Shown in pieces: positions 23,694 through 36,070 of a DNA stretch of 64,000 nt. This stretch comes from Talinum fruticosum (taxonomy: Eukaryota > Streptophyta > Magnoliopsida > Caryophyllales > Talinaceae), in NCBI GenBank assembly GCA_021018815.1, contig JAITYX010000137.1, positions 310,001 to 374,000 of the forward strand, written 5' to 3'. Position numbers and translations under genes: made by a program. The notes under the pieces are model-generated. The model saw nothing but the letters and a program-made list of their open reading frames with translations. It did no database searches and was not told the origin of the DNA. Positions within the stretch are counted from its first letter, which is position 1; every line of letters begins with the position of its first letter.

Positions 23694-26600
23694 TTATCTC
23701 CGACGACTCCTTGGCTGCAATCTCTTGTATGCCATGAATGTCACAGCAGCTGACAGAGAATACCTGTTCAATATTTAAAGTAAGCCGATGTTAGAGAAGG
23801 AATAGCTTGCACAATAAAAGATATTCTGCTCTATACCATGAAGTTGATTTCATGGCAATAAGAGTATCTCAGGCAGGCAACTCTAAGCATTAAATAACCT
23901 CATTATCTAGGATGCAACTCATGGACAAGAAGTTACCCGTCAAAAAAGACACCAAAATTCACAACCATTTTAAGTATTTATCCAATATTATCTCAATTTG
24001 AAGGACACAAACAAACTCAGATAACATTTAAACTTTTAACCTAACCTAAGTTTGGTATGACGTCTGGGTGTGCTCAAATCAGTAAGAAGAGTACCTGTAG
24101 GGCCTAGTACAGGAAACTGTGTCATACAATTACTATCAGAAGAGGATTTTACTTTAGAAAATACATTCTTTAAAAAAAAAGTAACCTGAAACTATTTAGA
24201 ACTGAAGTTTGGTTGATGAATTTTTATCACTTACTCGTCGTGATATATTCCACAAATAATAAATTTTTAAGAAACTTCTTTTTACACTAATTTATCATTA
24301 AGAGAGTAAACTTGAAATAGGCTTTTCAAAATTCAAACTAGTCAATAATACAAACCGCAGGTGCAAGTATAAATTAAAGCATTAAAGAGGCAGAAGACAT
24401 ACCATGTTAATGTATAATTTAGATGGTCCTGCGGCATAACTGAGCTACGAACTAAAGAACTGGCATCCTTTGGAATGGGATAGGGATTGCTTGGGTTAAC
24501 ATTTTCATTTATGTCTTCCAAGTAGGTTACATTCTCAGGCAGCCCAGTGGCACGAGCAATAGCAGGAACATCAACATAAAACCACTGCCCAGAGCTTGGA
24601 TCATTTTCTGGGACAAAAATGCTGGGTTTCTCACTCCCACGAACCACACCAATTACTTCCACCTGAATAACAGGAGGTGATTGTTCCTGCACTTAAAAAG
24701 GGAAATGCAACCAAGTTAACTCCTATCCCATCCATAGTTATAAAGCAATAACACCAGAACAATGGGTAATCCCACCTCACTCTTCTCAGGCTTTTTGGAC
24801 CAAAATCTCCAGAAAGAATGCTTTTCTACATGTGGTGAAGTTGGACTGCTGATTTCTCTAGCTTCATCAACATCTTGCAAGGATTCCAATGCCCTGTCCC
24901 TCCAACTGCGTGGGACCCATCCTCTATTCACTAAAACTGGGGACTGAAAACTGAAATTTATGTATCAGCCAGAAGAAATAGCATGATCAAACACATAAAG
25001 CTCATCACCAATAAACAAGCAGAACAACAAAGGCAGAACATAACAAATTAAAAGGAAAAAAAAAAAACAAAAGAAATGAGAAACAAGCCTCAACAGCAAT
25101 TGTACAGAAACAAAAATAAGCTAAATGACTCTGGCAACCTCTAATTTCCAAGGATTACTTCGCTAAGCAGGTTTATGCCAGCAATGCTTCAAAATTAAAT
25201 TCAGGAATCATGCTTCATGACATAGCTCACACTGAAATTTGCCAGCCCAAGTCAAACAATTTTCCCCATTTTTATTTTTATGGTATGAGATATGGGGATC
25301 AGACCACTAATGGGAGATATCAGCAACATGGTCAGCAGAAGAAATAATTAAGTTCCATAAAACAATATAACCGAAGACAATAAACAATACAGTTATCCTT
25401 CAAGAATCACAAAACATGAGGTCCCAACTTCCTTACAAGGAGAAATACTTTCCACTTTCTAGATAGCCATTTGGAAATAGATACTTCTGTCCACATGCAT
25501 GACCTATTTTAACTGCTCACCTCTCTGAGTCACCAGCAATAGGCAAAGGGGCGTGATAAGATAGTATCCATTTTCTGTGACTCCCGATATGCTTCTGGAT
25601 CGCGGACCCACAAAAATTGATGACTTCTCATCAAAAACTCCCCTACAAACCACTCTTCTAAACTCCAAAGTATTTGGATCCTCAGAAGGGGACATGGCAT
25701 TCAACTGAATAGGCTCCATTCCCAACCTTTCTCTTCTGTGATCCAACATTTTGATCTACACCATATGAAGTACTGTCAACATAGCTGAAATAGTAATTTA
25801 ATTAAATTTATATATGTAGAAAAAGCATACCATAAAAACATAGATCAAAATAAAAACTGCAGTCCCCAAGTTGCTAACTAAGTGGGGGCCAAAAAATGCA
25901 TATAAATCACTAAAAGAAGACCACATTGATCTGGAGTTGATTTTTCCAGAAGAGGCCCTGGGATCCAAATGTACCCTGCAAGTGGAGAGGTTGGGTCTTA
26001 AGAAAACCTCTCTGCAGGGTTAAGGTACCTAAATTTGGAAAGGGAGAGCTATGCACAAAGGATTCAAAAGCACTTATTCCCATAAGTACACCAAAAACCA
26101 ATTGGCCTTAAACCTCTTAGCCCGAAACACATGTCAAACCACAAAAATAAAGAGGAAAACACATGTAAGAAGCGTTAGGGATCAAAGGGAGGGAACTAAA
26201 ATTGATCCTCAACATAAATGAAGAAAGAAGACATCCTCAAGTGTAGTCAGAGAATTTTTTTAATCATTTTATGAACAAGTCCCTTTTAAGAGAGTACTTA
26301 TATTGCTTCAGTGATATCCAACGCCATATAGACCTTATCAAAGGTGGTAACTTACCAACATTACACGACAAGGCTAGAAGGAACAAAAGGACGCTTGAAC
26401 ACTCAACATAAAGTTACCAATAAATAAAGCCAAACGAATTGCCTCAAGGGCAAAAGCAAGAAAATAAATTCATTGCTGAGCGCAGTATTAGGCAAAGTAT
26501 TAGTTCACACTTAGTGCCTACATTATTAATGGCTAAGAATAATAGTCCTACAAGGATGTGTCGAATAGTAGGGAGATTAATATAAGCATCAGAAAGTATG

Positions 26601-28260
26601 GATACTTAATACTAAGGTCAATTATTTGCTTGGTGAATTTTTTGAGTATTCTACTAAGATTCATTTAAGCAGCTACTATTATATTAGGATTCATTAAAAC
26701 TTAACGGAATGAGTGAAAGATTGGTAAGTCCAAGACTAAATTACATCAGTGGTTGAAATATACCATTTTCGTTAAATAATGTACTTAGTGTCTTCATGCA
26801 CCTAGTGAACCATGCTTTCGGGTCCAAATTAGATTTTCAACCTTTTGAGAACTTGAAGTCTTACAAAGTGAAAATTAGATAGTCATACGAATAAGTTCCA
26901 CTTATAAATAATATGATCGGGCTCTATCTTTACATCTCCCCTCATATTTTCATCTACCTTGGAAGCTCATTTGGAAGTCTCTTTAAAAGTGTTGTTTTTG
27001 TGTGGGAATCTTGTCATAGGAGTTTCTTAACTTGTGATAATTTACAAAGGAAAGGATAGATTTTGGTGAATAGATGTCCTCTGTGCAAAGCTGATTTGGA
27101 GTCCACTAATTATTTGTTGTTGCATTGCCCTTTAGTTAGAGCTTTGTGGGGGTTAGCCTTTAGTTGTTTGGGTGTCACTTGGGTTGTTTCTAGTTCTACT
27201 AAGGAACATCTTCTGACTTGGGAAGGCTACTTTGGGACAAAAAGCTAAAGAGAAGAAAGTCTTGCTTATTCCACATGCCATTTTTAGGAGCATTTGGTGC
27301 GAGAGAAATAGGAGTTTTTGAGGAAGTGGAAACTTCTCTTATTCGCTTTAAGGATAAGTTTCTCAAGACTATCTACTTTTGGGATAGTGGCAATTTCTGC
27401 CAATCTTCTTTTAATATTGCAGATTTTGTGGATAATCTACATTTTGGTTGTACACAGTCCTTTTGTAAGATGCTTGCTTTGCATCCATCTTTTCCATTTA
27501 CATATATGTATATATTTCGTTTTTTCTTATCAAAAAAAGAAGTCCCTGTATATCTCATCTCTTTTAATTCACAAAAGTAGCCCACTTATTAAAGTTTTTC
27601 AACTCGGAGGCATTAGTCCTAGCCCCTCCTAATCTTTCATCCATCCTTAGAAGACTATCAAAGTCACCCTCCAATAACCCATGGTCATTAATGCCTAATT
27701 TCAATGAAAGTAATTCATTTCATATTTCTTGTGTGCCATTGTTCTCATTTTCACCATAAATTGCAATGTCTTTTTCCTTGAATTTTGCTCCCAAAGGTAG
27801 ACCAAGGTAAGAAGTGAGAAGCAACTCAACACAACATCCTAAACAACAGCAAGGAACTGAATGTTGTCAATATGTCCAACAGGAATGACGTAGCTTTCAG
27901 CCAAAAATTGGAATAATGAGCAAGGAAACAGAAGGGTTTTTTTCCAAACTTGATAGGGTCTTTATCAATGGAAGAGAGTTAATGTCACCCATGTTTGAGT
28001 ATGATGTGCTTACTGAGGGAGTACAGAGCCCTTTGGTGGTGCACTTGACTACTCATTATATTGGGAGGAAAAGAAGATTTAGGTTTTTTAATATGTGGAC
28101 ACTATGCCATAAGTTTATCCTTAGTTTAAAAAGCGCGCCCAAGCGCATAAAAACCCAAAGCCCACCCCCTTGCGCCTTGCAAGGGTGAAGCCCAGCCCCT
28201 CCAAAAAGCCCTCTAAGGCGCGCTTCGATCTGCGCCTCGTGCCTTGCTTGCCTTAGTGGG

Positions 28261-28304
<44 letters not shown>

Positions 28305-31300
28305 CTCTTTGTTAGACAATTAGTAAGTGGGTAAATTGCCCCACTTTTTTCAATTTGTGCTATTTTTTCTTTCTTTTGGCTTGCTTTTTTGGTTAAAATG
28401 GCACCGAATTCATTGTGTTATCATAATCTAAGACTCTTTGTAGTATTTTTCATAGTACAATTATATCTAATCACTTATTTGATGTCACACCTAACATATT
28501 CGATCAAAAATATTGCTTAGCATTGATTTTCAAGCATTTTTAAGTACGCCCGGCCCAGGACCCTTTGCACTTTTGTGCACCTTGAGCTTTTTAAACTAAG
28601 AGTTTATCCACCTAGTACAATATGGCACTATGTCCGGGCAACCAATTACCAAGGTACCCCAATGTACCAATTGGTATGTGGATTGCACACTTGAAAGAAA
28701 CCTTTGGGGCAACTTAACGGTTTATACGTTCGGGAGATTCATGCAAGGGTTATTAAAGCAAAAGCTCAACTTGACAAGGACAAGAAACACTCCGTATTGA
28801 TCCTAACAACACCTTGTTATACATGGTTGAGCACATGGCTATTGGAGTTTGCGAGTACCAACTTTTTTGTGTTCATCGCTTTTGTGTGTTTTTTGTTTTG
28901 CTCGAGAGAGACTTTCCGCATCAAAAGACTAAAGAGACTTGGGTTACACAAGGTGACCAAAATACTCGGAATCTTTTCTGCCCGTTTTGCTTCTAAAAAC
29001 TATCGCTTTGCTATAAGATCTATGGAAAACAGTGATGGAACTCTCTCATATGACCAACAGAAGATTCGTAGTACATTGGTTAACTACTTTTCCGGGTTCT
29101 TGGGGTACAAAACTAGAGAACAAGGCTTTAAGGTCATTTTACAAGGACCCTATGTCAGCGAGTGAACAAAAGCAAAGATTGGAGTCACCCGTATCTAAAG
29201 AAGAGGGAAAAAGAACAATGTTCAATATTGATAGCACCAAAAGTCTAGGGGTGATGGTTATAGAAGTGGAGTTTTTAAAGTAGCTTGGAAAATAGTTGGT
29301 ATATCGATGTTTGTGCTGCCATAAAGGACTTTTTATTCATGGAAACCAGCTCAAGCAAGTTAATGCAACACTATTGGCAATAGTTCCTAAAGTAGCTAAT
29401 CCTACAAGGTCGGTAGATACACGACCTATTGCCGGATGTTAAGTGTATTACTAAAATAATTTGTGAAAGGTTGAAGCACATTATGCCAGTATTAGTATTA
29501 GTGGATCAATCACATAATGAGAGTGCTTTTGTATCTAAATGCATTATATCATTATGTGTGCAGACATGACTAAGATGTACTGAGTACTAGAGAAAGGGTA
29601 TTTCACAAAGGTGCATGATGAAGGTGGATTTGAAGAAAGCACTCTCATTATGTGAAATACTTTGATAGTGGTACGAGGTTCAAAAGGAGACCCCATGTCA
29701 CCTTTAATATTTTTGCTTATCATGGAGTATTTGATGAGAGCATTAAGGATAGCCATATCACAAGACGAATTCAAATTCCACCTTTAATATTTGTGCTTGT
29801 GTTCTTTATACTTTCCAGATTATTTTGCTACTCTTTTGCATAGTGAGACTAGCTTTCCAACACTTTTCTAGTTCTTCAAGTCTTGATGCTAATTTGGAGA
29901 AGTCAAAATTGTTATGGTCAGTCAAGATAGAAGGGGAGAGGCTCGACTAGAATGATAGGGTATCAGAAAAGAGAAATACCTTTCAGATATTTGGTGAGGG
30001 TACCTATGAAGGCTCAAAGATTAAAAAGAATGTCTGCCAAGTGTTGGTGGATAAAAAAAACGGTTAAGGTGAGAGCTTGACCATGCAGTTCAAACACAAC
30101 TTATTTAACCTTATTAATTGGAAAAAGTGAATCAAATCTTTAGGTAGTTATTATTATAGGGATCTAGCCCGGATATGAGGAAAAAGCACCAATACCATGG
30201 GATACTCTTTGCTTACCTAAAAAGGAGGGAGGAATGGATATTAGGGATTGCTATAAGTGGATGTAGTACTTATAGTTTGTGGGTTAGGTGGGTAACTCAC
30301 TACTACTTGAAAGACGAGACAATATAGCAACATACTATTCATGCAAAGGACAGTCTGGTGTGAACCTCAAAAATGGCACATGGTTACATACTAACATCTA
30401 TAGGGCCAGAGATGGTTATGAATTTTTAAACATAAAGGGAGTTAGATTAGTGGTATTCTCTGGTATGGCACAAATAAGAATACCTAAGTGTTCATTTATC
30501 ATGTGGTTATCTCAGCATCACAAACTGCTAACAAGGGATAGACTCAACAAAGTTGGGATGGCAAGTGAAGAGGCATGTGTGCCATGTGAAACTGAAAATG
30601 AAACTCATCAATATTTATTTTTGGGTGCCCTTTTACTAGAGCAGATTGTCAAAATGCGCTTAAAAATTGCAAGTTGGCCACAAAAGGAGTGGGGGTAAGT
30701 GGCAAGATGAGGTTAGTCAGAAGAACTAGGGGCAAAACCAAACAAATTGTTTTAGTGAGATTGTGTTTTACTCTTATAGTGTACACTTGTTGGAGAGAAA
30801 AAATAGAAGGATCTTTAAACGAGAAAAAAGAGATGAATACCAGCTAATCAAAGAATGTGGCAAAGTAATTATTAGCGAGGATTAGGTGATAGCCCAGTTT
30901 ATGTGCCTTTAACTGTTATGCAATATCAGGATATGCCCTGAAGTAAAATGTAATGTCTGGACTAGTGTTTGAAATCAATGGAAACTATCTTACCTTTCTA
31001 CCAAAATAAAAACCTAGAGCCCCAACCCCCACTACACCCCTTACCCCTTCCCAAAAATAAAAAAGAAAAAGGAGCTCAGACACAGGTTATGCGGATCAAA
31101 TACAGCAGGATTACCATATCACAAAGACTCATACACAAGACATCTAAGAATGAGAACACCAAGGGAACTAATTTTAACAAGAACTTGTTTTGACAACCCA
31201 ATTAGTTTAGATTAGATGTCTTCGATCCTAGGAGGTTTTGATCCTGTGATCTAACTCTCAGGCCCTATATCAAAATGGTTCATCGGGTTTCGTACAAGTG

Positions 31301-32708
31301 TTGTTGATTCGAAGAACTAAGCACATAAGAGGTGAAATCTTGTAGTAACTCTTTTAAAACTCATGTATGCAATCTTGCTGCTAAGACAACAAATGGTTCT
31401 TTTTGGTTCACTCAACCAAAAGGAATCCCTCCAACACAACTCCTATTAGCTTAAGCAAGCCTTAAACTGCACGAAAAGCAGTAGCCGTGGCAGCCAATCA
31501 ACCAAAATGGAGCTTCATCATAAGCTTTTTTCCTTGTTGGTTTTCTTTTCTTAGGCTGGATCTCCAAAGGCTATTTCAATTCATTTTGTATGCTTAGAGA
31601 AGAGGGTAAAATCTTCTCTAATTCCCATGCTTTATGCTTTTAATTTAAGATTCTAGTGCAATAAAATTTCAGTTTGTTAAGTATACATTTCTTTTCTAAA
31701 CCTCTTTCGGGTTCCTTTGCTTAAGAAAAGCATTCAGGTCGAGAACTATTGGATAAATGCCTTAGCGTGTATTATCTAAATGACACTGAACTTCAATTCT
31801 GATGAGGTCAAGTTGCTCCAATCAGTTTAGGTTAATGGAACTTGATTAATTCTAAAATTAATTAAAATCACTTCAATAGGTTGACAATCATCTCTTTATG
31901 TTTCCAATCCTTTAAACAGAAATCCAAGTTAGTAATACACCCTTCCTAAACACTTAAATAGGGGGATTTGGCGCAAAAAGAATACAGTGCATTGAGAGCT
32001 CATTCATCATTCTTACCTCAGATTTGCACCAAGGCATCAACATGGCTCCAATAGGGTTGATTACATTGGCAATTACAATGACAACTTTATTAAGTGAAAT
32101 TGTAACAACCCATAAACAGAACCGAAACACGGAGCTGAGATCTCGAGCTCAATCAATTGTTTAAATAACCCACACGACAAGTGAAGTTATGAATGCGCTT
32201 CAATGACTACCTAAAAATATTCCAAATAAGAATATTGTATCAATTCCCTCGGCCCATAAAACTAGACCCTTTTCCTTCTTAGTAAATCCCAAAACAAAGT
32301 CATCTTCTACTCCTACAATCGAGCAACAAAGAAGAAGAAAGTGCAACGAACCTTGTCTTGTCTTCTGAAGATCTGCCATGTGCCAAGCCCAAAAGTTATA
32401 GCCCCAGGAACAAAAAGGAAAATCTTCGACCATATTCCTCTCTCTCGTGCTGCAAACAATAGTCATCAATCATAAGTAAACCAAACCATCCATTAATTAC
32501 CAAACATATACTAGAAATGGAGAGAGCACGAACCTTGATGTTGAGGGTGAGAAGTAGAAAGAGATTCGGAAGTGGCGGAAATGGTGGAGAAAGGCGACAA
32601 TGGAGACGCGTAAGGTGCGGAGTGCCTCTGAAGTTGGGCGCCGGAGGCATGGAGGCGAGCAAGGGAGCAGCGAGAATTACTCAGGGTTTTGGAAATGGAG
32701 GCCGCCAT
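23694..32708 (-). CDS. SURF1: SURF1 family cytochrome c oxidase assembly protein (6 exons)
   Basis: Minus-strand exons: 32708-32534, 32449-32352, 25755-25521, 24950-24776, 24686-24403, 23763-23694; all introns are GT-AG. Exon 1 begins [19 protein letters not shown], a Ser/Arg-rich start that suggests a mitochondrial presequence. Exon 2 holds the first membrane segment and the family signature ([20 protein letters not shown]). Exon 3 has [20 protein letters not shown]. Exon 4 has [17 protein letters not shown]. Exon 5 has [20 protein letters not shown]. Exon 6 has the second membrane segment and a basic tail. SURF1 proteins sit in the mitochondrial inner membrane and help assemble complex IV. 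Length is about 345 residues, near the usual plant size of about 350. One base appears missing in exon 3 (25545-25551); restoring the count gives 1,038 coding nt. Intron 2 is about 6.6 kb because of LINE insertions. Confidence 0.92.
26900..27545 (+). mobile_element. 5'-truncated LINE fragment (zf-RVT end) in SURF1 intron 2
   Basis: The + strand encodes the C-terminal zf-RVT region of a plant L1 ORF2. It runs from a [13 protein letters not shown] start (about 26960) through [20 protein letters not shown] (27066-27125) to the VFEEVETS and RFKDKFLKT motifs with frame changes (27315-27370). An A-rich 3' end (TTATCAAAAAAAG) falls at about 27527-27540. The rest of the element is missing. It is antisense to SURF1. 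Confidence 0.75.
28120..28600. mobile_element. 481-bp TIR element nested in the LINE
   Basis: Perfect 15-bp inverted ends CTTAGTTTAAAAAGC / GCTTTTTAAACTAAG are flanked by an 8-bp direct repeat AGTTTATC (28112-28119 and 28601-28608). If the adjoining C is counted, a 9-bp duplication is also possible. Eight base pairs fits hAT; nine would fit Mutator-like elements. The left half is GC-rich (AAGCGCGCCCAAGCGC) and includes a (CT)n run at 28262-28298. Removing it joins the flanking sequence. It has no coding capacity. Confidence 0.85.
28261..28298. repeat. (CT)n microsatellite, about 18 units
   Basis: An uninterrupted CT dinucleotide run inside the 481-bp TIR element. Confidence 0.95.
30995..32335. 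other. Remaining 5' part of SURF1 intron 2
   Basis: The sequence has mixed composition and no recognised gene or element end. It is intronic with respect to SURF1 on the minus strand. Confidence 0.5.
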
Positions 32709-32965
32709 CTCACATCTTCCTTGTACTGAGAGAAAGAGAGAAGAGAGAGGCGGGGAGAAGGAATAACTTTCACTGCTTTCAGGCCGAGTTTTTGACGATT
32801 TATGCCACTAACCCTCTGTTTGGATATAAGAAGGGAGGCGAGGGGAGGTTAATCAAGGGGAGGGGAATGGAAGGGGTGAAGATACTTCTCTTGTTTGGAT
32901 TTAAAATAAAGGGAAATGGGGTTACTAATATTTTTTTTTAAGGAAAAGGGAGGGAAAGAAAAATA

Positions 32966-32966
<1 letters not shown>

Positions 32967-33024
<58 letters not shown>
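32967..33024. repeat. (ATT)n microsatellite
   Basis: About 19 uninterrupted ATT units inside the Tourist-like element. Confidence 0.95.
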
Positions 33025-33029
<5 letters not shown>

Positions 33030-33444
33030 GCTTTAAATTAGAAATAATGAATTTAAATTTAGTACCGGAAACTTATTTCGCTAGCAACGTTCCATTTAAA
33101 AAATTTATTTTTTAATAATTATTTTTCTATTTATAAATTATTACCCAGAGTAAAATAAAATAAATAAATTAAATAATATAAGCATCCAAAATATAATAAA
33201 AAAAAGTAGGAGAACGATAAAGATATTAATGTCTATATGTATATTCATGGTGATTAATATATATATCATCTACTTTATTCGTCATAATTATGAATTTAAA
33301 AAAGATATTTAAACTAATAATTTGGACCAAAAACAATGAGGCAACATATGAATTAGATTAGTTACTAACAAAAGGAACAAAAAAAGTGAATATGTATTAA
33401 CCTTTATGACGATCCGTAAAATAGAATACCAGTTTAACCCTAAT

Positions 33445-33448
<4 letters not shown>

Positions 33449-33536
<88 letters not shown>
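33449..33536. repeat. (TA)n microsatellite, about 44 units
   Basis: An uninterrupted TA dinucleotide run inside the Tourist-like element. Confidence 0.95.
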
Positions 33537-33539
<3 letters not shown>

Positions 33540-33834
33540 TTTTGGAAGAAAAATAAAAGAAAAAGAAAAATTTGGAGGAAATAAGAAAAGATAATGTGAT
33601 AATAAAAAAATAAAATATAATTAAATTAAATTAATTTAATTTTTATTTATTATCTTATTCCCTCCCTCCTTTCCCCTCAATTTGGAGGGGAATGAAAAAG
33701 GGTGAAAGGGGGAACGGTTCCCCCACCTTCACCCCCTCTATTTTATCCAAATAAGGGAAATTAAAGGGAATAATTTCTCTTCCCTCCTTTCCCGAGTTTC
33801 TCCTCCCTTAACTTTCAATCCAAACATAGGCTAA

Positions 33835-34988
33835 ACTTCGAAATTTATTTTAAAATGTTATAAATTTGTTACGATTTTGTTAATTATCGTCCTTATAACT
33901 AAGATTTATTATATTTTATTATGAATAGAATTTGGTTTATCTTTTATTTTATATAAGATATGAATATTTTAATAGATTTTATCAAATAAAAAATTTTAAT
34001 TTAATTTCTACATTTAAAATTAATTATTTTAATTTTTAAATATATTTCACTCTTATCTCTATCCGAAAGAAAGTCTCTGACTTCAATTCATCATTGTTTT
34101 GGTCATTACCATTGATGATTAAACAAAATTTCTATATATTTCATATGTTAATAAACGAAAGTAGGGGACATGGATACAAATGTTGCCCAAGTTTAATGAG
34201 AATAGGATTTTGAAAAACTAAAAAAGATAAAAACGGGTGTGTTGTTGTAATGAGAGTAGTACAGAATAAAACAAAGCAAACTAAATTGGGACTAAGCAAG
34301 AAAGATATAAGCAAATAAAATAGATAAGCCTGATCAAATATAAAGTATGGATGATGGGATGAGGCTCATGACACGAGGAAAGTGTAGTAAATGTAGATTT
34401 TAGTTGTTTACCATTATAACAAATATACATTATTTGGTACCATGGTTGGAATAAGCAAAACTAATGGATTGTAAAAATGAGTGAAAGCAATTGTGGAAGG
34501 TTAGAGGGCGAAGCAAAATTTGAATGAAAGTGGGAAAAAAGGTTTTCTTTTTGGAGGGGGATTTCAGCTACAAATATGATAATAAAAAGTGGGGGTTATA
34601 GAGAATTTAATTCGACAACTAAAGTGATTAAGTTTAATTAGATAATAATATAAATTATTTTTTATTTTTTATAAGATAAATTTAATAGAAATGTCCATAT
34701 CTTTTATAAAAGTAAAAATAAACAAGATTCTATCAATAATAGAATATATTAGACCTTATTTATGGTCCTAAGGGTGACAATTAGCAAAATTAAACTTTTT
34801 ATCCTATCTTTTCATGTCACTTAACTTGTTTAATGTGTATTGATATATTACTATTTGTATTTCTACTTATTACCACTACTTTTAATCTATTTAGAATTAT
34901 TTTATGAGCATTTATGTGAAAACACAAGAAAAATAGAAGAAAAAGAAATCTAGAAAACAAGGGCAGCTTAGGACAAAAAATGACTAAA
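33835..34988. other. AT-rich intergenic DNA
   Basis: I recognised no gene or element terminus. It separates the SURF1-proximal MITE from the nested transposon stack. Confidence 0.4.
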
Positions 34989-35148
34989 GGTACCCTAAAT
35001 TCTTTAAAAACTATTTTTAAGGGACCATATTGTTAGAATAGTTTGCAATGTGATCTATATTATATTATTACCTATTAGGGCACTTACATGTTACATTTTT
35101 ATTAGTCACCGTTAAATTTTAATGAAATGATTTAAATGTCCATGTGAT

Positions 35149-36070
35149 TTCGTGAGCCAACGATTAAATATTTGAAGTAAAGGATAGGGGTGGGCTTTAT
35201 TTGTAGCTCTTCTAACCTTCCTTCCCTCCAAAAATACATACTCTCTCTCAGTCTCTTCCTTTTCTTCTTATTCTCCTCTTCCCAGTGAAGGAGGAAACCA
35301 TTGTTGCAAAGGTAAGCTTGACCCCCTTCGAGTGTTTTTTTATTTTATTTTTTGGGAAGCATATTTATGTCTTGCTCTCCTTCTTCTTCTTCTTCTTCTC
35401 TTCTAACCTAATGTTAGCTAAGAAAGAAATGTTAACGTTTTAAAATTAAGGTTTCAGTAAATTAACTGGAAATGTATTATGCGTTTTTGCAAGTGAATTG
35501 CTTTTGTGAAACCTTTTAGGTCCTGTTTGGTTAGAAAAAAAAAAAAAAAAAAAAAAAAACTGGAATGAAACTTAACACCTGAGGTTTTAAATTCCTTTTT
35601 CAATTGTTTGGTTGTGCTATTTGTTGAGAGTGGAAGTTGAAATTTAAAGGTTTTAAATTCCCCTCAAAATAAGGGAATTTGAACCCCCTCCCCCAAATTA
35701 GGAGGGAATCAATTCTCAATCCTTCAAGGATCATATTATGATTATTAAAAAAATCTAATATTATTATTTTCCTAAAAATATGTGTGATTCACTTACATGA
35801 TACTTTTATCACATATCCATTATACTTGAACCTTAGTTGTGATAAAGAGGGAGACCCACGTCTACTACCCTTGTTGCACCATTGCTCGACAGAGTGGTAC
35901 GACCACCATCCGCCATTTGCTCGACCATCGTTCACTCGACCACCGGTGCCGGACACCGGCTTCATCCACCCACGCTCGACACCATTCAGGCGTGAAGTAA
36001 CTCATATAATTCCATTTAATTCATTTTTTTCGATTTTGCGATTTTTTGTGTTTTTCTTTTTCATTGTTGT
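35149..36070. other. Interior of the long-TIR element, left of the CACTA insertion
   Basis: It contains the leader-like stretch noted above, a poly-A run at about 35537-35560 next to CCTGTTTGGTTAG, and a GC-richer patch at 35850-35990. I could not assign a coding family. Confidence 0.35.

Larger units (their letters stand above)
27560..30990 (+). mobile_element. LINE with inverted 5' segment in SURF1 intron 2
   Basis: 27560-27840 reads on the minus strand as an L1 endonuclease middle part ([30 protein letters not shown]). From about 27900 the + strand continues with the endonuclease end ([13 protein letters not shown]). Next come the endonuclease-RT linker (28704-29140), RT remnants including a [16 protein letters not shown] motif (about 29690), and zf-RVT ([20 protein letters not shown], about 30490-30550; [15 protein letters not shown]). 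It ends in an A-rich stretch near 30990. Many stops and shifts make it non-functional. The order, an inverted 5' piece followed by a forward 3' piece, matches a twin-priming 5' inversion. The inserted element at 28120-28600 interrupts it. Confidence 0.75.
32812..33831. mobile_element. Tourist-like (PIF/Harbinger) element upstream of SURF1
   Basis: The element is 1,020 bp and flanked by TAA (32809-32811 and 33832-33834). The ends are CCCTCTGTTTGGATA and, reverse-complemented, GCCTATGTTTGGATT, with purine-rich subterminal blocks (GGGAGG, GGGGTGAAG) mirrored on both sides. A 3-bp TAA/TTA target and a GTTTGGAT terminus fit Tourist-like elements. The middle holds ATT and AT microsatellites. Its near edge is 103 bp upstream of the SURF1 start codon, so it abuts the promoter or 5' leader. 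Confidence 0.8.

Noticed and set aside
32517..32941. Plus-strand frames over SURF1 exon 1 and its upstream region
   Set aside because: They are shadows of the minus-strand exon and the purine-rich arm of the Tourist-like element.
33406..33594. Open frame of alternating Ile-Tyr residues
   Set aside because: It is simply the (TA)n microsatellite read in frame.
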